Shown: positions 6,916 to 12,907 of the stretch, in pieces
How the letters are laid out: each line of letters begins with the position of its first letter
Numbering within the stretch: position 1 is the first letter of the stretch
Assembly: GCA_050743125.1 (NCBI GenBank)
Contig: JBOGEB010000123.1
Span: 1 to 12,907 of the forward strand
Length of the DNA stretch: 12,907 bases
DNA from: JBOGEB01 sp050743125
GTDB lineage: Bacteria; Actinomycetota; Nitriliruptoria; Euzebyales; Egibacteraceae
Reading direction: 5' to 3'
Program-made: the position numbers and the translations under genes
The notes under the pieces: generated by a model
Seen by the model: only the letters and a program-made list of their open reading frames with translations
Database searches by the model: none
Told to the model about the DNA's origin: nothing

Positions 6916-6933
6916 AGAGGTTAGCATAGAGGT
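6916..6933 (-). promoter_or_regulatory. Direct-repeat operator candidate for the toxin-antitoxin operon
   Basis: AGAGGT occurs twice on the plus strand, at 6916-6921 and 6928-6933, separated by TAGCAT (period 12), about 40 bp upstream of the antitoxin start. Ribbon-helix-helix repressors often bind short repeats roughly one helical turn apart. No clear -10/-35 pair is visible. Confidence 0.3.
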
Positions 6934-7092
6934 GAAGACGAGCGGAGGAGGAGGGAAGGCTCAGGGACCCAATGCCATGGACTCGGGCGGACGGGTCGGG
7001 ACGGACCTGGCCAGGATCCCAAGGAGGCAGCGCTCTGCGGACCCATCCGGACCGCTCGCCGACGACTACGGATCAGCGGGTTGCTGCGGTTC

Positions 7093-7222
7093 GCTTGACG
7101 GCCAAGCTGACTGCCTACCGGCCGTACGAGGGTGCCAAGCCGCGATCTCACGCGGATTTCCTCGAGACGCTGACCTCCACAGATGCACCGTGGGACACGG
7201 CTGCGAACGGCCGCCTACGGAG
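7093..7222 (+). repeat. 130-bp direct repeat, copy B
   Basis: This is the partner of 1162-1291 (94/98 matches in the first 98 bases; shared 11-mer end CGCCTACGGAG at 7212-7222). The final bases CTACGG (7215-7220) pair with CCGTAG (7231-7236) in the tRNA fragment that follows, so the repeat tail supplies one side of an anticodon-like stem. This is what a chimeric attachment site at the distal end of an integrative element would look like. Confidence 0.9.
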
Positions 7223-7282
7223 CTTCGAAACCGTAGAGACCGGCCCGGCCGGTCTGGCGGGTTCGATTCCCGTCCGCCTCCG
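7223..7282 (+). tRNA. 3' part of a long-variable-arm tRNA, best fit tRNA-Sec; partial
   Basis: This segment holds the 3' side of the anticodon arm, a variable arm GACCGG-CCCGG-CCGGTC (7238-7254, perfect 6-bp stem), a T-arm GCGGG-TTCGATT-CCCGT (7257-7273) and acceptor 3' strand CCGCCTCC (7274-7281) with G7282 as discriminator. Counting 8 acceptor bases puts G at the discriminator, as in bacterial tRNA-Sec (8+5 helix). With 7 bases the discriminator would be C, which does not suit tRNA-Ser. The loop reads CTTCGAA rather than the tRNA-Sec CTTCAAA. No 5' half (expected start GGAGGCGG) lies upstream, so this is a fragment, most likely an att duplication. tRNA-Ser(CGA) is the alternative. Confidence 0.65.
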
Positions 7283-7297
7283 CTGACCAGCGGTTTT
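7280..7297 (+). terminator. Short hairpin plus TTTT after the tRNA fragment
   Basis: CCGCT-GACC-AGCGG (7280-7293) is followed by TTTT (7294-7297). The stem overlaps the last tRNA bases. The same 14-mer occurs at 11511-11524 without the T-run. It is a weak intrinsic terminator, or part of the attachment core. Confidence 0.45.
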
Positions 7298-7345
7298 GGG
7301 TAACGGCGCTGGTAACGGACGGCTGCTCGGTGGCACCGTCCGAGT

Positions 7346-7754
7346 ATGGCGAGAGGACACAGCCGCAAGCGGGACAACGGCACCTACCGCGTGCTCATCT
7401 ACGCGAGACGCGACCCGCTCACGGGGAAGGGGCGCCGGCTGACCGGCACCGCGCACTCCCGTAAGGAGGCCGAGCGGCTCCGCACCCGCTCCTTTCGGAG
7501 GTCGACAAGGGTCGCACCGCGGGGAACAACGCGACGGTGACCCAAGTACTGGAGCGCTGGCTGGAGACGACCTGGAGATGGCCACCCGCTACACCTACGA
7601 GCGGTACGTGGCGTAGAAGATCCTGCCGGCGCTCGGTGATGTGCAGGCGCGCAGGCTCACCGTGGAGACGCTCGACCGCTTCTACGCCGAGCTGCGCAAG
7701 CGGCGGCGTCCGCGCAGCCGCTGACCGCGATGACCGTCCGCCAGATCCACCTCT
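7346..7754 (+). pseudogene. Tyrosine integrase, N-terminal remnant with frameshifts and a stop
   Basis: Pieces in three frames join into the N-terminal and SAM-like arm of a phage/AICE-type tyrosine recombinase. MARGHSRKRDNGTYRVLIYA runs on to RKEAERLRT. Next, EVDKGRTAGNNATVTQVLER continues into WLE. Then DDLEMATRYTYERYVA, a TAG stop (7615-7617), and KILPALGDVQARRLTVETLD continuing to FYAELRKR. Last, a scrap QPLTAMTVRQIH appears in a further frame to about 7754. The catalytic domain (R...HxxR...Y) is missing; minus-strand methylase-side sequence takes over at once. It starts 63 bp after the tRNA 3' end and points away from it, the classical place for the integrase of an element inserted in that tRNA. 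It cannot be functional. Confidence 0.85.
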
Positions 7755-8189
7755 GTTCGCTGCAGGCCCTCGACGTACCCGGCGCGGCGGCGCTCGGCCT
7801 GCTCGAACGCCGGGCGGCAGGTCTCCCGGATGACCGTCTGCAGGATCTCCCGGAACTTGCCGGCGAGCAGGCTTTCGAGGCTCTCGCCGCTGGACACCAT
7901 CACGAGCCGGGCGCACTTGTGCCGCTGGGCGAGCGCCTTGTCGAGCTTGGCCTGATCGCCTTGCCGCGCACCGGCGCCACGTGCGGCGATCCACTCCTGC
8001 TGGCTCGCACCTGAGCGCTCGTTGCTGGGACAGCTCACCGTGAAGCGGATGATGCCGTCGTCGGCGAACGTCCCCGGCCCCGAGCCGCTGACCGTCTGCT
8101 CGTAGTCGCGCGCGTAGCACAGCAAAGTCTTCTCGATCGGACAGCGCCCGTCGGACGTGAACTCCAGCGTGATCCTCGGGATCGCCCAC
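7755..8189 (-). pseudogene. Unrecognised C-terminal segment, in frame with the methylase remnant
   Basis: An uninterrupted stretch of about 145 codons reads PRITLEFTSDGRCPIEKTLL, then LCYARDYEQTVSGSGPGTF, later DKALAQRHKCARLVMVSSGE and SLESLLAGKFREILQTVIRE, ending near GYVEGLQR. I do not recognise the family. It has balanced composition and predicted strands then helices, so it looks like real protein, not antisense noise. It is in frame with the tail of the DUF1156 part (ALTLSRLTARSSALWAI) but does not continue that family's usual sequence. That suggests a deletion junction near 8190 joining two genes. The 3' end is cut by the integrase remnant. Confidence 0.5.
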
Positions 8190-9012
8190 AATGCTGAACT
8201 TCTGGCCGTAAGGCGACTCAGCGTCAAGGCCATGCAAGTGGCGATAGGAGCCTCGCGTTGTTCATCGATGCCATAGGCGCCCATCTCCTCATACACCTGC
8301 TGCACACCTGCTGCGAGCGTGCACAGCGTCAGAAGCGCCGCGGGGTGAACAGGTCGTGGTAGCGGCTCAGCCCGTGCAGCGGCGGCGAGAACCATCGCGG
8401 CTCCTCGGGAAGCTGCTCGTCCGGCGGCTGCACGTCCAGCTTCTCCAGACGAGCGAGGCAGTCGACGTCGTCCGGCAGTGGGTACTGGCCGACCTCCAGG
8501 TAGCCGCGGCCCCGGCCTGATGCCTTGAGCACAACCGCGCACCGCGGTGAGGTGCCGAGCCGGCCCGCCCGGCCCTCCGCCTTCACGTGGCCGGCGGTGA
8601 TCGTCGCGCCACAGACCAGGCAGGTCGTCTGGCCGCGTCGCGAGCCCAGCGCGGGGTCGAACACCAGCCCTTCGGCGGACGTGGACTCGACGACCTCGTA
8701 GCGCACCATCATCGCCGCCCGGTCGACTACCGGCCGCGGCGCGACGTTGCGGTGCTTCTTGCGGGCAAGCCACGTCTGGCGCAGCAGTGGCGCCCAGTGC
8801 TCGGCCAGCGCCGGGTTCGGGCAGGCCACGGTCCGGGTCCACAGGTAGGCGAGCGGTCGGCGGCCCTCCTCGGCCGCGTCGCCCAGCCGCTGCTGGCCGC
8901 TGCCGGCCTCGACCGGCGGGTACAGGTCGGCGAGCTGCGCCCACGCCCGCTCGACCCAGCGCTGCCCCCAGTGCCGGACGTCGTCAGCCAGCCCGGGGAA
9001 CCGCTGTGTCAC
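8190..9012 (-). pseudogene. DUF1156-type N6-adenine DNA methylase, internal fragment, frameshifted
   Basis: The reading frame from GTG 9012 gives VTQRFPGLADDVRHWGQRWV, then LAYLWTRTVACPNPA, WLARKKHRNVAPRPVVD, a Cys pair CLVCGATITAGHVKAEGRAG, YLEVGQYPLPDD, and LSRYHDLFTPRRF (stop 8329). The order LADDVR(YW)G, W-R-CPNP, CxxC, YLP and LFTPRQ is characteristic of the large COG1743/DUF1156 methylases. In the next frame LLTLCTLAAGVQQVYEEMGA continues to ALTLSRLTARSSAL, the following part of the same family, so one indel lies near 8335-8340. The N-terminal DUF1156 region and the NPPY catalytic motif are both absent. One zinc-ribbon cysteine is replaced (CPNPAL instead of CPNPxC). Such methylases usually sit in defence loci. 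Confidence 0.8.
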
Positions 9013-9031
9013 AGTCCAACGCGGCGAGCAC

Positions 9032-9196
9032 CTAGAGCCGTTCGTCGTCCTCGGGAAGGCCGTGGACGTGACCCGCCAGAGCCCGCAGCCCCCCAGCACT
9101 CCGCCGGTTGCGGTCGTCCTCAGGGTTCTCCTCGGTGTTCAGATCGCGCCAGCGCGCCTGTTCATAGAGATAATCGGCCAGCCGCTGACGACTCAC
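9032..9196 (-). CDS. Small conserved actinobacterial-type protein
   Basis: A 54-residue frame runs from GTG 9196 (VSRQRLADYLYEQARWRDLN) through TEENPEDDRNRRSAGGLRAL to HGLPEDDERL. The pattern YL..A.WR...AEE.PDD.RN..SA.GLRALA..V..LP.DD resembles short uncharacterised proteins I associate with actinobacterial genomes; no function is known to me. It is acidic and helical, with no membrane segment. A GGAGG-like run lies 13 nt before the GTG, a little far, so the start is uncertain. It ends 20 nt before the GTG that opens the methylase remnant, on the same strand. Confidence 0.5.
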   Translation of the reverse strand: MSRQRLADYLYEQARWRDLNTEENPEDDRNRRSAGGLRALAGHVHGLPEDDERL

Positions 9197-9380
9197 GGCG
9201 GTCGCGTTATCCTCCGTCGCTCCTTCGGCCCCACAGCCTTTACGCTGGCGACAAGCGTGAGGCACGCTCAGCGTAGCGCCGTCAGGGCGAGGCTCGATCC
9301 CGCGACAGCCCGTGACGACTGCGATGATGAGGACCGTCAGTGCGAGGATCGCCTGTCTGCAGCTACCGCTAGGAGGGCGC

Positions 9381-9623
9381 GTGCAAGGACAGTGGGAGCA
9401 CCGGGTAGAGCTGTTCGGTATGCAGTGGCGTCGACAGGAGCGGTTGCCCGACGCTGAGGGACTGCAACGCAAACTCAACGAATGGGGTGTGGAGGGCTGG
9501 GAGCTCGTCGCATTCGAAATGGTGCGGGATGAGTATGTAGCCGTCGGAGGATCACAGGCGGCGGCGGACCCTGCTCCGACAGCCGCTTATCTGGTCATCC
9601 TCAAACGTCCCAAAGCCCCGTAG
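9381..9623 (+). CDS. DUF4177-like small protein
   Basis: This 80-residue protein starts at GTG 9381, fixed by AGGAGG at 9371-9376. The body has the DUF4177 pattern: an opening strand WEHRVELFGMQW, then LQRKLNEWGVEGWELVAFEMV (the family's LN.lG.eGWEl) and a closing strand AAYLVILKRP. It ends eight codons after that motif. The function of the family is unknown; members are small cytoplasmic proteins. The upstream in-frame ATGs at 9312 and 9327 lack a ribosome binding site and would add unrelated residues. It stands alone, divergent from the minus-strand 54-residue gene. Confidence 0.8.
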   Translation: MQGQWEHRVELFGMQWRRQERLPDAEGLQRKLNEWGVEGWELVAFEMVRDEYVAVGGSQAAADPAPTAAYLVILKRPKAP

Positions 9624-10044
9624 CGGACCGCACGCCCTTACGCACGCTGGCGCGCACAATTTCAATGACGTAGAAGGGCCGGGATGCATAACGTAACTGT
9701 GATTATTCGCTTTGCAGTCGGGGGTCTCGGAGGTCATGACACTGCGTCTCCGTGGCCTCGGGATGCGGTTCAGTGAGGTACACGAAGCCCATTGGACGGC
9801 CTAGTGGTCCAAGCGGAAAGCTCCGTTGACTGTGAGGGGGTCCGGGGCAGGGCGATCGGCAAAGTCGCGGGCTGCTTTTGCGCACGAATGCCACGGGTTT
9901 TTCCGCGCGGACCACTGGGCGGCGCCGAACCAGCTCGGACGAATACGGCTTCTCAGCTCGGTCAGCTCAGCCAGTAGAACGTCGCTCTGAACCTGAGCTG
10001 AGCCGGGCGGGTATGAGAGCGGTCTGCTCGCCTCGGAGGGCGCC
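9624..10044. other. Gene-free stretch
   Basis: I see no supported gene. A minus-strand scrap (MGFVYLTEPHPEATETQCHD...) between about 9822 and 9703 might be the tail of something lost, but nothing identifies it. An inverted repeat TTGGAC-N9-GTCCAA lies at 9792-9812. No T-tract terminator serves the minus-strand gene that ends at 10045. Confidence 0.45.
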
Positions 10045-10914
10045 TCAGGCCGACACTCGATAGCGCAACATGATAGCCGAGGTGATTTGTCGCCGGCTGT
10101 CTTCGGCCGACGCACCGTCCGGCCCCTCGAGCCGTGCCGCCTCGCAACCCAGGGCCTCGTCTTGGATCACCTCTCGGAACCATCGCGAGTAGTCGCCTCG
10201 TTGGAGGTGATACAGCCAGGTGTCGTCATCGACGGCCTCGCCCAGCCGGGCGAAGAGCACAAGGTTCTGAGCGCGCACATTCAGCCTTCCCTCCGGAGAG
10301 CGGAAGACGAAGCTGTGCTTCGCACCGAGGTCGCCCTCGGCGTAGTGCCGCCGCTGGCGTCGCCTCAGCCGGCCCCGCGCATCGACTGTGGGAAGCCAGC
10401 GGCGCAACCCGGACTGAGCAGCAGTGGGCCGATCGGCGGAGTCGGGGGACGCTGTCCTTCGGCGGTCCATCTCGGCGTGGTGTTGATAGTCCAGCAGCAG
10501 CAGGCTCAGCTCGACCTCGGGGCTGTCCTCGATGCCGATCAGGCCGTCGCTGGCGTGCTCGGAGGCTCGGATCACCTCGTTGAGCTTGAGCTGGATGGCC
10601 TTGTCGTCCCGGTTTTGGGTGTGCTGAATGACCACCAGGAGCATCAGGCCGACGATCGGCGCGCCGGCGGTGGCACTCAACTCCCACGCTCTCGAGAATC
10701 CTACGAGGGGGCCGACGGCCAGCCAGATGAGTACGGCGAGCAGGAGCAGGCCGCTGAACCTGGGCGAGCCAGCGACATCCCGGACCGTGTTGGACAACCG
10801 AGCGAACCACGGCGGCTCCCGACGGATGGTGTCGGCCACATGTCCTTGCTCGTCGATAAGGGGACGCCCGCCGCCTGGCTCGCCGCGGGCCGTAGCTGTG
10901 GACCTGGCTGGCAT
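10045..10914 (-). CDS. Low-affinity iron permease-like membrane protein with extra C-terminal domain
   Basis: This is a 289-residue inner-membrane protein. Residues 36-130 match the low-affinity iron permease family (PF04120 type): VAGSPRFSGLLLLAVLIWLA (first membrane span about 54-74), GPLVGFSRAWELS, a second span about 79-98, and the family signature IQHTQNRDDKAIQLKLNEVI (96-115). Bacterial members are short, and their iron transport role is not well proven. The C-terminal part, from about residue 195 (SFVFRSPEGRLNVRAQNLVL, then WLYHLQRGDYSRWFREVIQD), is a separate soluble domain resembling DUF5752-type sequences found beside stress or trehalose enzymes; that naming is tentative. Start ATG 10914 is chosen from GAGGAG (plus-strand complement 10922-10927) 7 nt upstream; GTG 10920 and a longer frame to 11004 are less likely. 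Monocistronic, with a palindromic operator upstream. Confidence 0.8.
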   Translation of the reverse strand: MPARSTATARGEPGGGRPLIDEQGHVADTIRREPPWFARLSNTVRDVAGSPRFSGLLLLAVLIWLAVGPLVGFSRAWELSATAGAPIVGLMLLVVIQHTQNRDDKAIQLKLNEVIRASEHASDGLIGIEDSPEVELSLLLLDYQHHAEMDRRRTASPDSADRPTAAQSGLRRWLPTVDARGRLRRRQRRHYAEGDLGAKHSFVFRSPEGRLNVRAQNLVLFARLGEAVDDDTWLYHLQRGDYSRWFREVIQDEALGCEAARLEGPDGASAEDSRRQITSAIMLRYRVSA

Positions 10915-10988
10915 GGTCACTCTCCTCGACTCACGGACTCGCTCGCGGAGCCAAGGGCCACGCAGCCCGCCCCACGCATTGTCCCATA

Positions 10989-11006
10989 TTGTGAATACGT
11001 TCACAA
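10989..11006 (-). promoter_or_regulatory. CRP/GlxR-type palindrome in the permease promoter
   Basis: TTGTGAATACGTTCACAA is a perfect 7-bp inverted repeat with a 4-base centre. It matches TGTGA-N6-TCACA, the consensus of CRP-family regulators including actinobacterial GlxR/Crp. On the minus strand TTGTGA at its start is followed 17 bp later by GACAAT (10983-10978), a usable -35/-10 pair, so the palindrome covers the -35 and spacer. Binding there would be expected to repress. Confidence 0.6.
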
Positions 11007-11688
11007 ACTCACTCTAGCGCGCTGCCTCAAGCCCGTGAGGATGTTGGCCAGCCGTTCATGCAGCCGTGACCAACAACGACCGCACGACCTCGGCGCGCCA
11101 CCATGTGCGGCATCGGAACAGGGTCGGGCGTCGAGCTTCCCGCAGACGCCTCGTAGGCGACCACGTGGCGCCACGGTGACGGGTGCCGTCATCGGTGCCG
11201 TCCGGTCGGGGTCGTGGCGGCCATTGAGGCCGGCAAGGTCGGCGCCGACGTGCTGCAGACCCTGCCAGAGGACCTGGTCCGCAGCCTCATGGCCGGGGCT
11301 GGCTCCCGGACGCGATGCAACGGCCCAAAGGGCAGACCACGAAAAGACGGTCGAGGTCGGACACAGGTGGGGCGGTACCGCTGCGGTGAGGTAGGGACGA
11401 TCAATGATGGCGGCGCGGCGCGCTGGCGTGTAGCGTGCGTTGTAGACGCTCCGGATTGGCGTCGGCACGATCGCCGATCAGGACGACAAGACTCTGCAGC
11501 CCCCGACCCGCCGCTGACCAGCGGCCCGTGTGGGCTATCCTGCACCGCCTTTTCGTCACGAGGCTGGGCCGGCCAGCCTCGTTTGAGCCCGTGATCCCGC
11601 TCTAGAGCTTTGGGGTTACGTAGCCCGGTGTCCAGGTGTTTCTCCGTCCGCAAGCTCCCACCCATTCAAGGGAAGGCGGTCGATCCCA
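11007..11688. other. Mostly gene-free stretch between permease promoter and GAF-ANTAR gene
   Basis: One open frame from GTG 11214 to 11594 includes TRCNGPKGRPRKDGRGRTQVG followed by RYRC. This has a faint look of cysteine-pair proteins near phage terminases, but codon use and the remaining sequence do not support it as a gene. The 14-mer CCGCTGACCAGCGG at 11511-11524 repeats the hairpin beside the tRNA fragment. A strong terminator-like hairpin follows at 11559-11584. Confidence 0.4.
11559..11584 (+). terminator. Terminator-like hairpin upstream of GAF-ANTAR gene
   Basis: CGAGGCTGG-GCCGG-CCAGCCTCG (11559-11581) is a perfect 9-bp stem followed by TTT. On the other strand it is preceded by AAA and followed by TGACGAAAA, so it might act in either direction. 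No intact gene ends close by, so it may have served a lost one. Confidence 0.5.
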
Positions 11689-12380
11689 GTGGTCGATCAC
11701 ATTGCGCTCACCCGCACATTTGCCCGCTTCACGCGCACCATCAACAGCGGCTACGAGCTCGGCGACCTGCTCTACCAGCTCATCGACCAGGCCATCGAGG
11801 TGCTGGACGTGACCGCAGCCGGGTTATCCGTCGCCCACCCCGCCGGCAGATTGCGGTTCGTGAGCCTTACCCACCACTTGCTCATGCCGGTCAAAAACCG
11901 TCAGATCGAGATACGCCAAGGCCCGGGCCGCGACGCATACCACACCGGTGAGCCGGTGTTCGTGGCTGACCTTAACAAGGTCGACACCTGGCCCGCTTAC
12001 ACTCCTGCGGCGCTCAGGGCCGGCTGCCAGGCCGTCGCGAGTCTGCCGCTTAAGGCCGAAGGGGCGTGCATCGGCGCGCTGACCCTGTATTGCGACCTGC
12101 CCCGCTGCTGGACCGACCACGACATCGCGGTCGCTCAGTTGCTGGCCGACATGGCCACTGTCTACATCATCAACGCCAGCAGCCTGAATCACTCCCCGCA
12201 GCTCGCCGAGCAGCTACGGAATGCTTTGCGCAGCCGCGTGGTGATCGAGCAGGCCAAGGGCATGCTCGTCGAACAATGCGCCGTATCGGCATGAGCACAA
12301 CGTCCGACGTGCTTTGCTGCATCCGCGCCCATGGTCATGGACACAGTGCTCGGCCCTGCATACGGTGATCGGCGGCGCGA
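11689..12380 (+). pseudogene. GAF-ANTAR antitermination regulator with a broken ANTAR domain
   Basis: From GTG 11689 the protein reads MVDHIALTRTFARFTRTINS, then ELGDLLYQLIDQAIEVLDVT, and a complete GAF domain to about residue 160 (LSVAHPAGRLRF, GEPVFVADL, VASLPLKAEGACIGALTLYC, ADMATVYIINAS). The ANTAR domain starts at residue 173 (AEQLRNALRSRVVIEQAKGM) but stops at TGA 12292-12294 after CAVSA, leaving little beyond its first helix. Later frames carry its continuation in pieces (CIRAHGHGHSARP, then LHTVIGGAM), so at least two indels occurred. ANTAR proteins bind a two-hairpin RNA and prevent termination; this one should not bind RNA, though the GAF part may still be made. It converges on a transposase remnant. 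Confidence 0.85.
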
Positions 12381-12907
12381 TGTCGGTAGACGCGAAAGCG
12401 TGCCTGCTGCTCAGCCAGCCGCCCACCGCCGCGTCCAGCGCGTCGGACCGCTCTGCGCAGCGTCGCCTCACACGGAGCGGCCCGTGACCGGGTGACGTCG
12501 CGCTCCCAGACAGGCCAGCGCGTCCTCGCCAAGCTCCGCCGCGAACTCGCCGACCGCGGTGAAGCTGCGCACCGGCAAGCGTCGCAGCAGCGGCGATCGC
12601 CAGCACCGAGGCGAGGCGGTGGCGGACCCCGCGTCTGTGCCGCGGGTCGGGACCCTCGAGCGCGGCGAGCAGCCCGTCCGGTCCGTCCAACGCCGAAGCG
12701 TTCAGGTCGATCACCGCCCTCCTCGCGCCTGCGGTCAGCACCGGACGGTCGAAGCAGGCCGACAGGATCTCGGCGGCGTCGCGGCGCAGCCCCCGCGCCA
12801 AGGCCAGCTTCGGGTTGCCGTGATGCACGTAGGCGCCTGCGCTCCGCCCACAGCCCAGCGTCTCGCCCAGACGCACGAACCCGGCCGCCGCGTAGAGCTT
12901 GGGCATA
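12381..12907 (-). pseudogene. DruA (DUF4338)-ISAs1 transposase fusion, partial and frameshifted
   Basis: The gene enters from the right edge. The first part (minus strand from 12907) reads KLYAAAGFVRLGETLGCGRS then AYVHHGNPKLALARGLRRDA, the C-terminal part of DUF4338/DruA (family: ANW..LG.T.G..R..G.YV.HGNPK...V..L..DA). A linker (VIDLNASALDGPDGLLAALE) leads into the ISAs1 N-terminal associated domain: GPDPRHRRGVRHRLASVLAI and ATLAGA. The frame then breaks near 12567 and continues as SFTAVGEFAAELGEDALACL and GARRHPVTGR, breaks again near 12475 (APCEATLRRAVRR) and once more (SDALDAAVGGWL). The DDE catalytic part is missing; sequence ends at the GAF-ANTAR tail near 12380. DruA is a core protein of the Druantia defence system; fused to a transposase its role is unknown. 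Confidence 0.75.

Noticed and set aside
9272..9302. tRNA-like T-arm on the minus strand (GCGGG-ATCGAGC-CTCGC)
   Set aside because: It forms only one arm with a nonstandard loop start, and no matching acceptor or anticodon arm was found.
9197..9478. Minus-strand lipoprotein-like segment (AILALTVLIIAVVTGC) upstream in the frame of the 54-residue gene
   Set aside because: The lipobox looks good, but no ATG, GTG or TTG with a ribosome binding site lies just before it. It also overlaps the start of the firmly supported DUF4177-like gene.
10087..11394. 435-codon plus-strand frame opposite the permease-like gene
   Set aside because: It is the shadow of a well-supported minus-strand membrane protein with a ribosome binding site, and it has low-complexity composition.
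11214..11594. Plus-strand frame with TRCNGPKGRPRKDGRGRTQVG, faintly like phage-associated cysteine proteins
   Set aside because: There is no good start, the rest of the frame is low-complexity, and it runs through a terminator-like hairpin.
1..12907. CRISPR array, riboswitch or biosynthetic cluster
   Set aside because: I found no regularly spaced repeats, no recognisable riboswitch core and no biosynthetic enzymes.

Overview
The window is high-GC DNA with AGGAGG-type ribosome binding sites, a GAF-ANTAR protein, a PPOX-class (pyridoxamine-phosphate oxidase fold) remnant and IS6110-like and ISAs1-like transposases. These point to an actinobacterium, probably a soil or mycelial lineage. No rRNA gene, no CRISPR array and no intact core operon is visible. 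The region reads as accessory chromosome: mobile-element debris between short islands of intact nuclease, toxin-antitoxin and enzyme genes.

Layout: (1) 1-1291 holds a lone NYN-domain RNase-like gene, followed by copy A of a 130-bp direct repeat. (2) 1292-2578 is a decayed IS3-family element (IS51/IS6110-like ends) that starts at the last base of that repeat. (3) 2695-3035 is a dead PPOX gene. (4) 3120-4180, minus strand, is a translationally coupled pair: a PD-(D/E)XK-like protein and a PIN-domain protein, with a tandem 9-mer operator candidate upstream. (5) 4819-5775 is an intact proline iminopeptidase-type alpha/beta hydrolase. (6) 6116-6876, minus strand, is a type II toxin-antitoxin pair. 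(7) 7093-7345 holds copy B of the 130-bp repeat, running directly into the 3' part of a long-variable-arm tRNA (best fit tRNA-Sec) and its terminator-like hairpin. (8) 7346-7754 is a wrecked tyrosine integrase. (9) 7755-9196, minus strand, is a DUF1156-type adenine methylase remnant joined to an unrecognised segment, with a small conserved gene upstream. (10) 9381-9623 is a DUF4177-like small protein. (11) 10045-11006, minus strand, is a low-affinity-iron-permease-like membrane protein with an extra C-terminal domain and a CRP/GlxR-type palindrome upstream. (12) 11689-12907 is a GAF-ANTAR regulator with a broken ANTAR, running into the remains of a DruA(DUF4338)-ISAs1 transposase fusion that leaves the window.

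The most coherent reading is serial integration at a tRNA gene. In copy B the 130-bp repeat sits where the distal end of an integrative element would meet the duplicated tRNA 3' half, and an integrase remnant starts 63 bp beyond the tRNA end. Copy A would be the same end of a related element whose tRNA half was lost at the IS. The surviving cargo (NYN, PD-(D/E)XK, PIN, PIN-like toxin, methylase and DruA remnants) is nuclease and defence flavoured.

At least six genes carry frameshifts. Either the region is decaying or the read has uncorrected indels in GC-rich runs, and this cannot be settled from the sequence alone.
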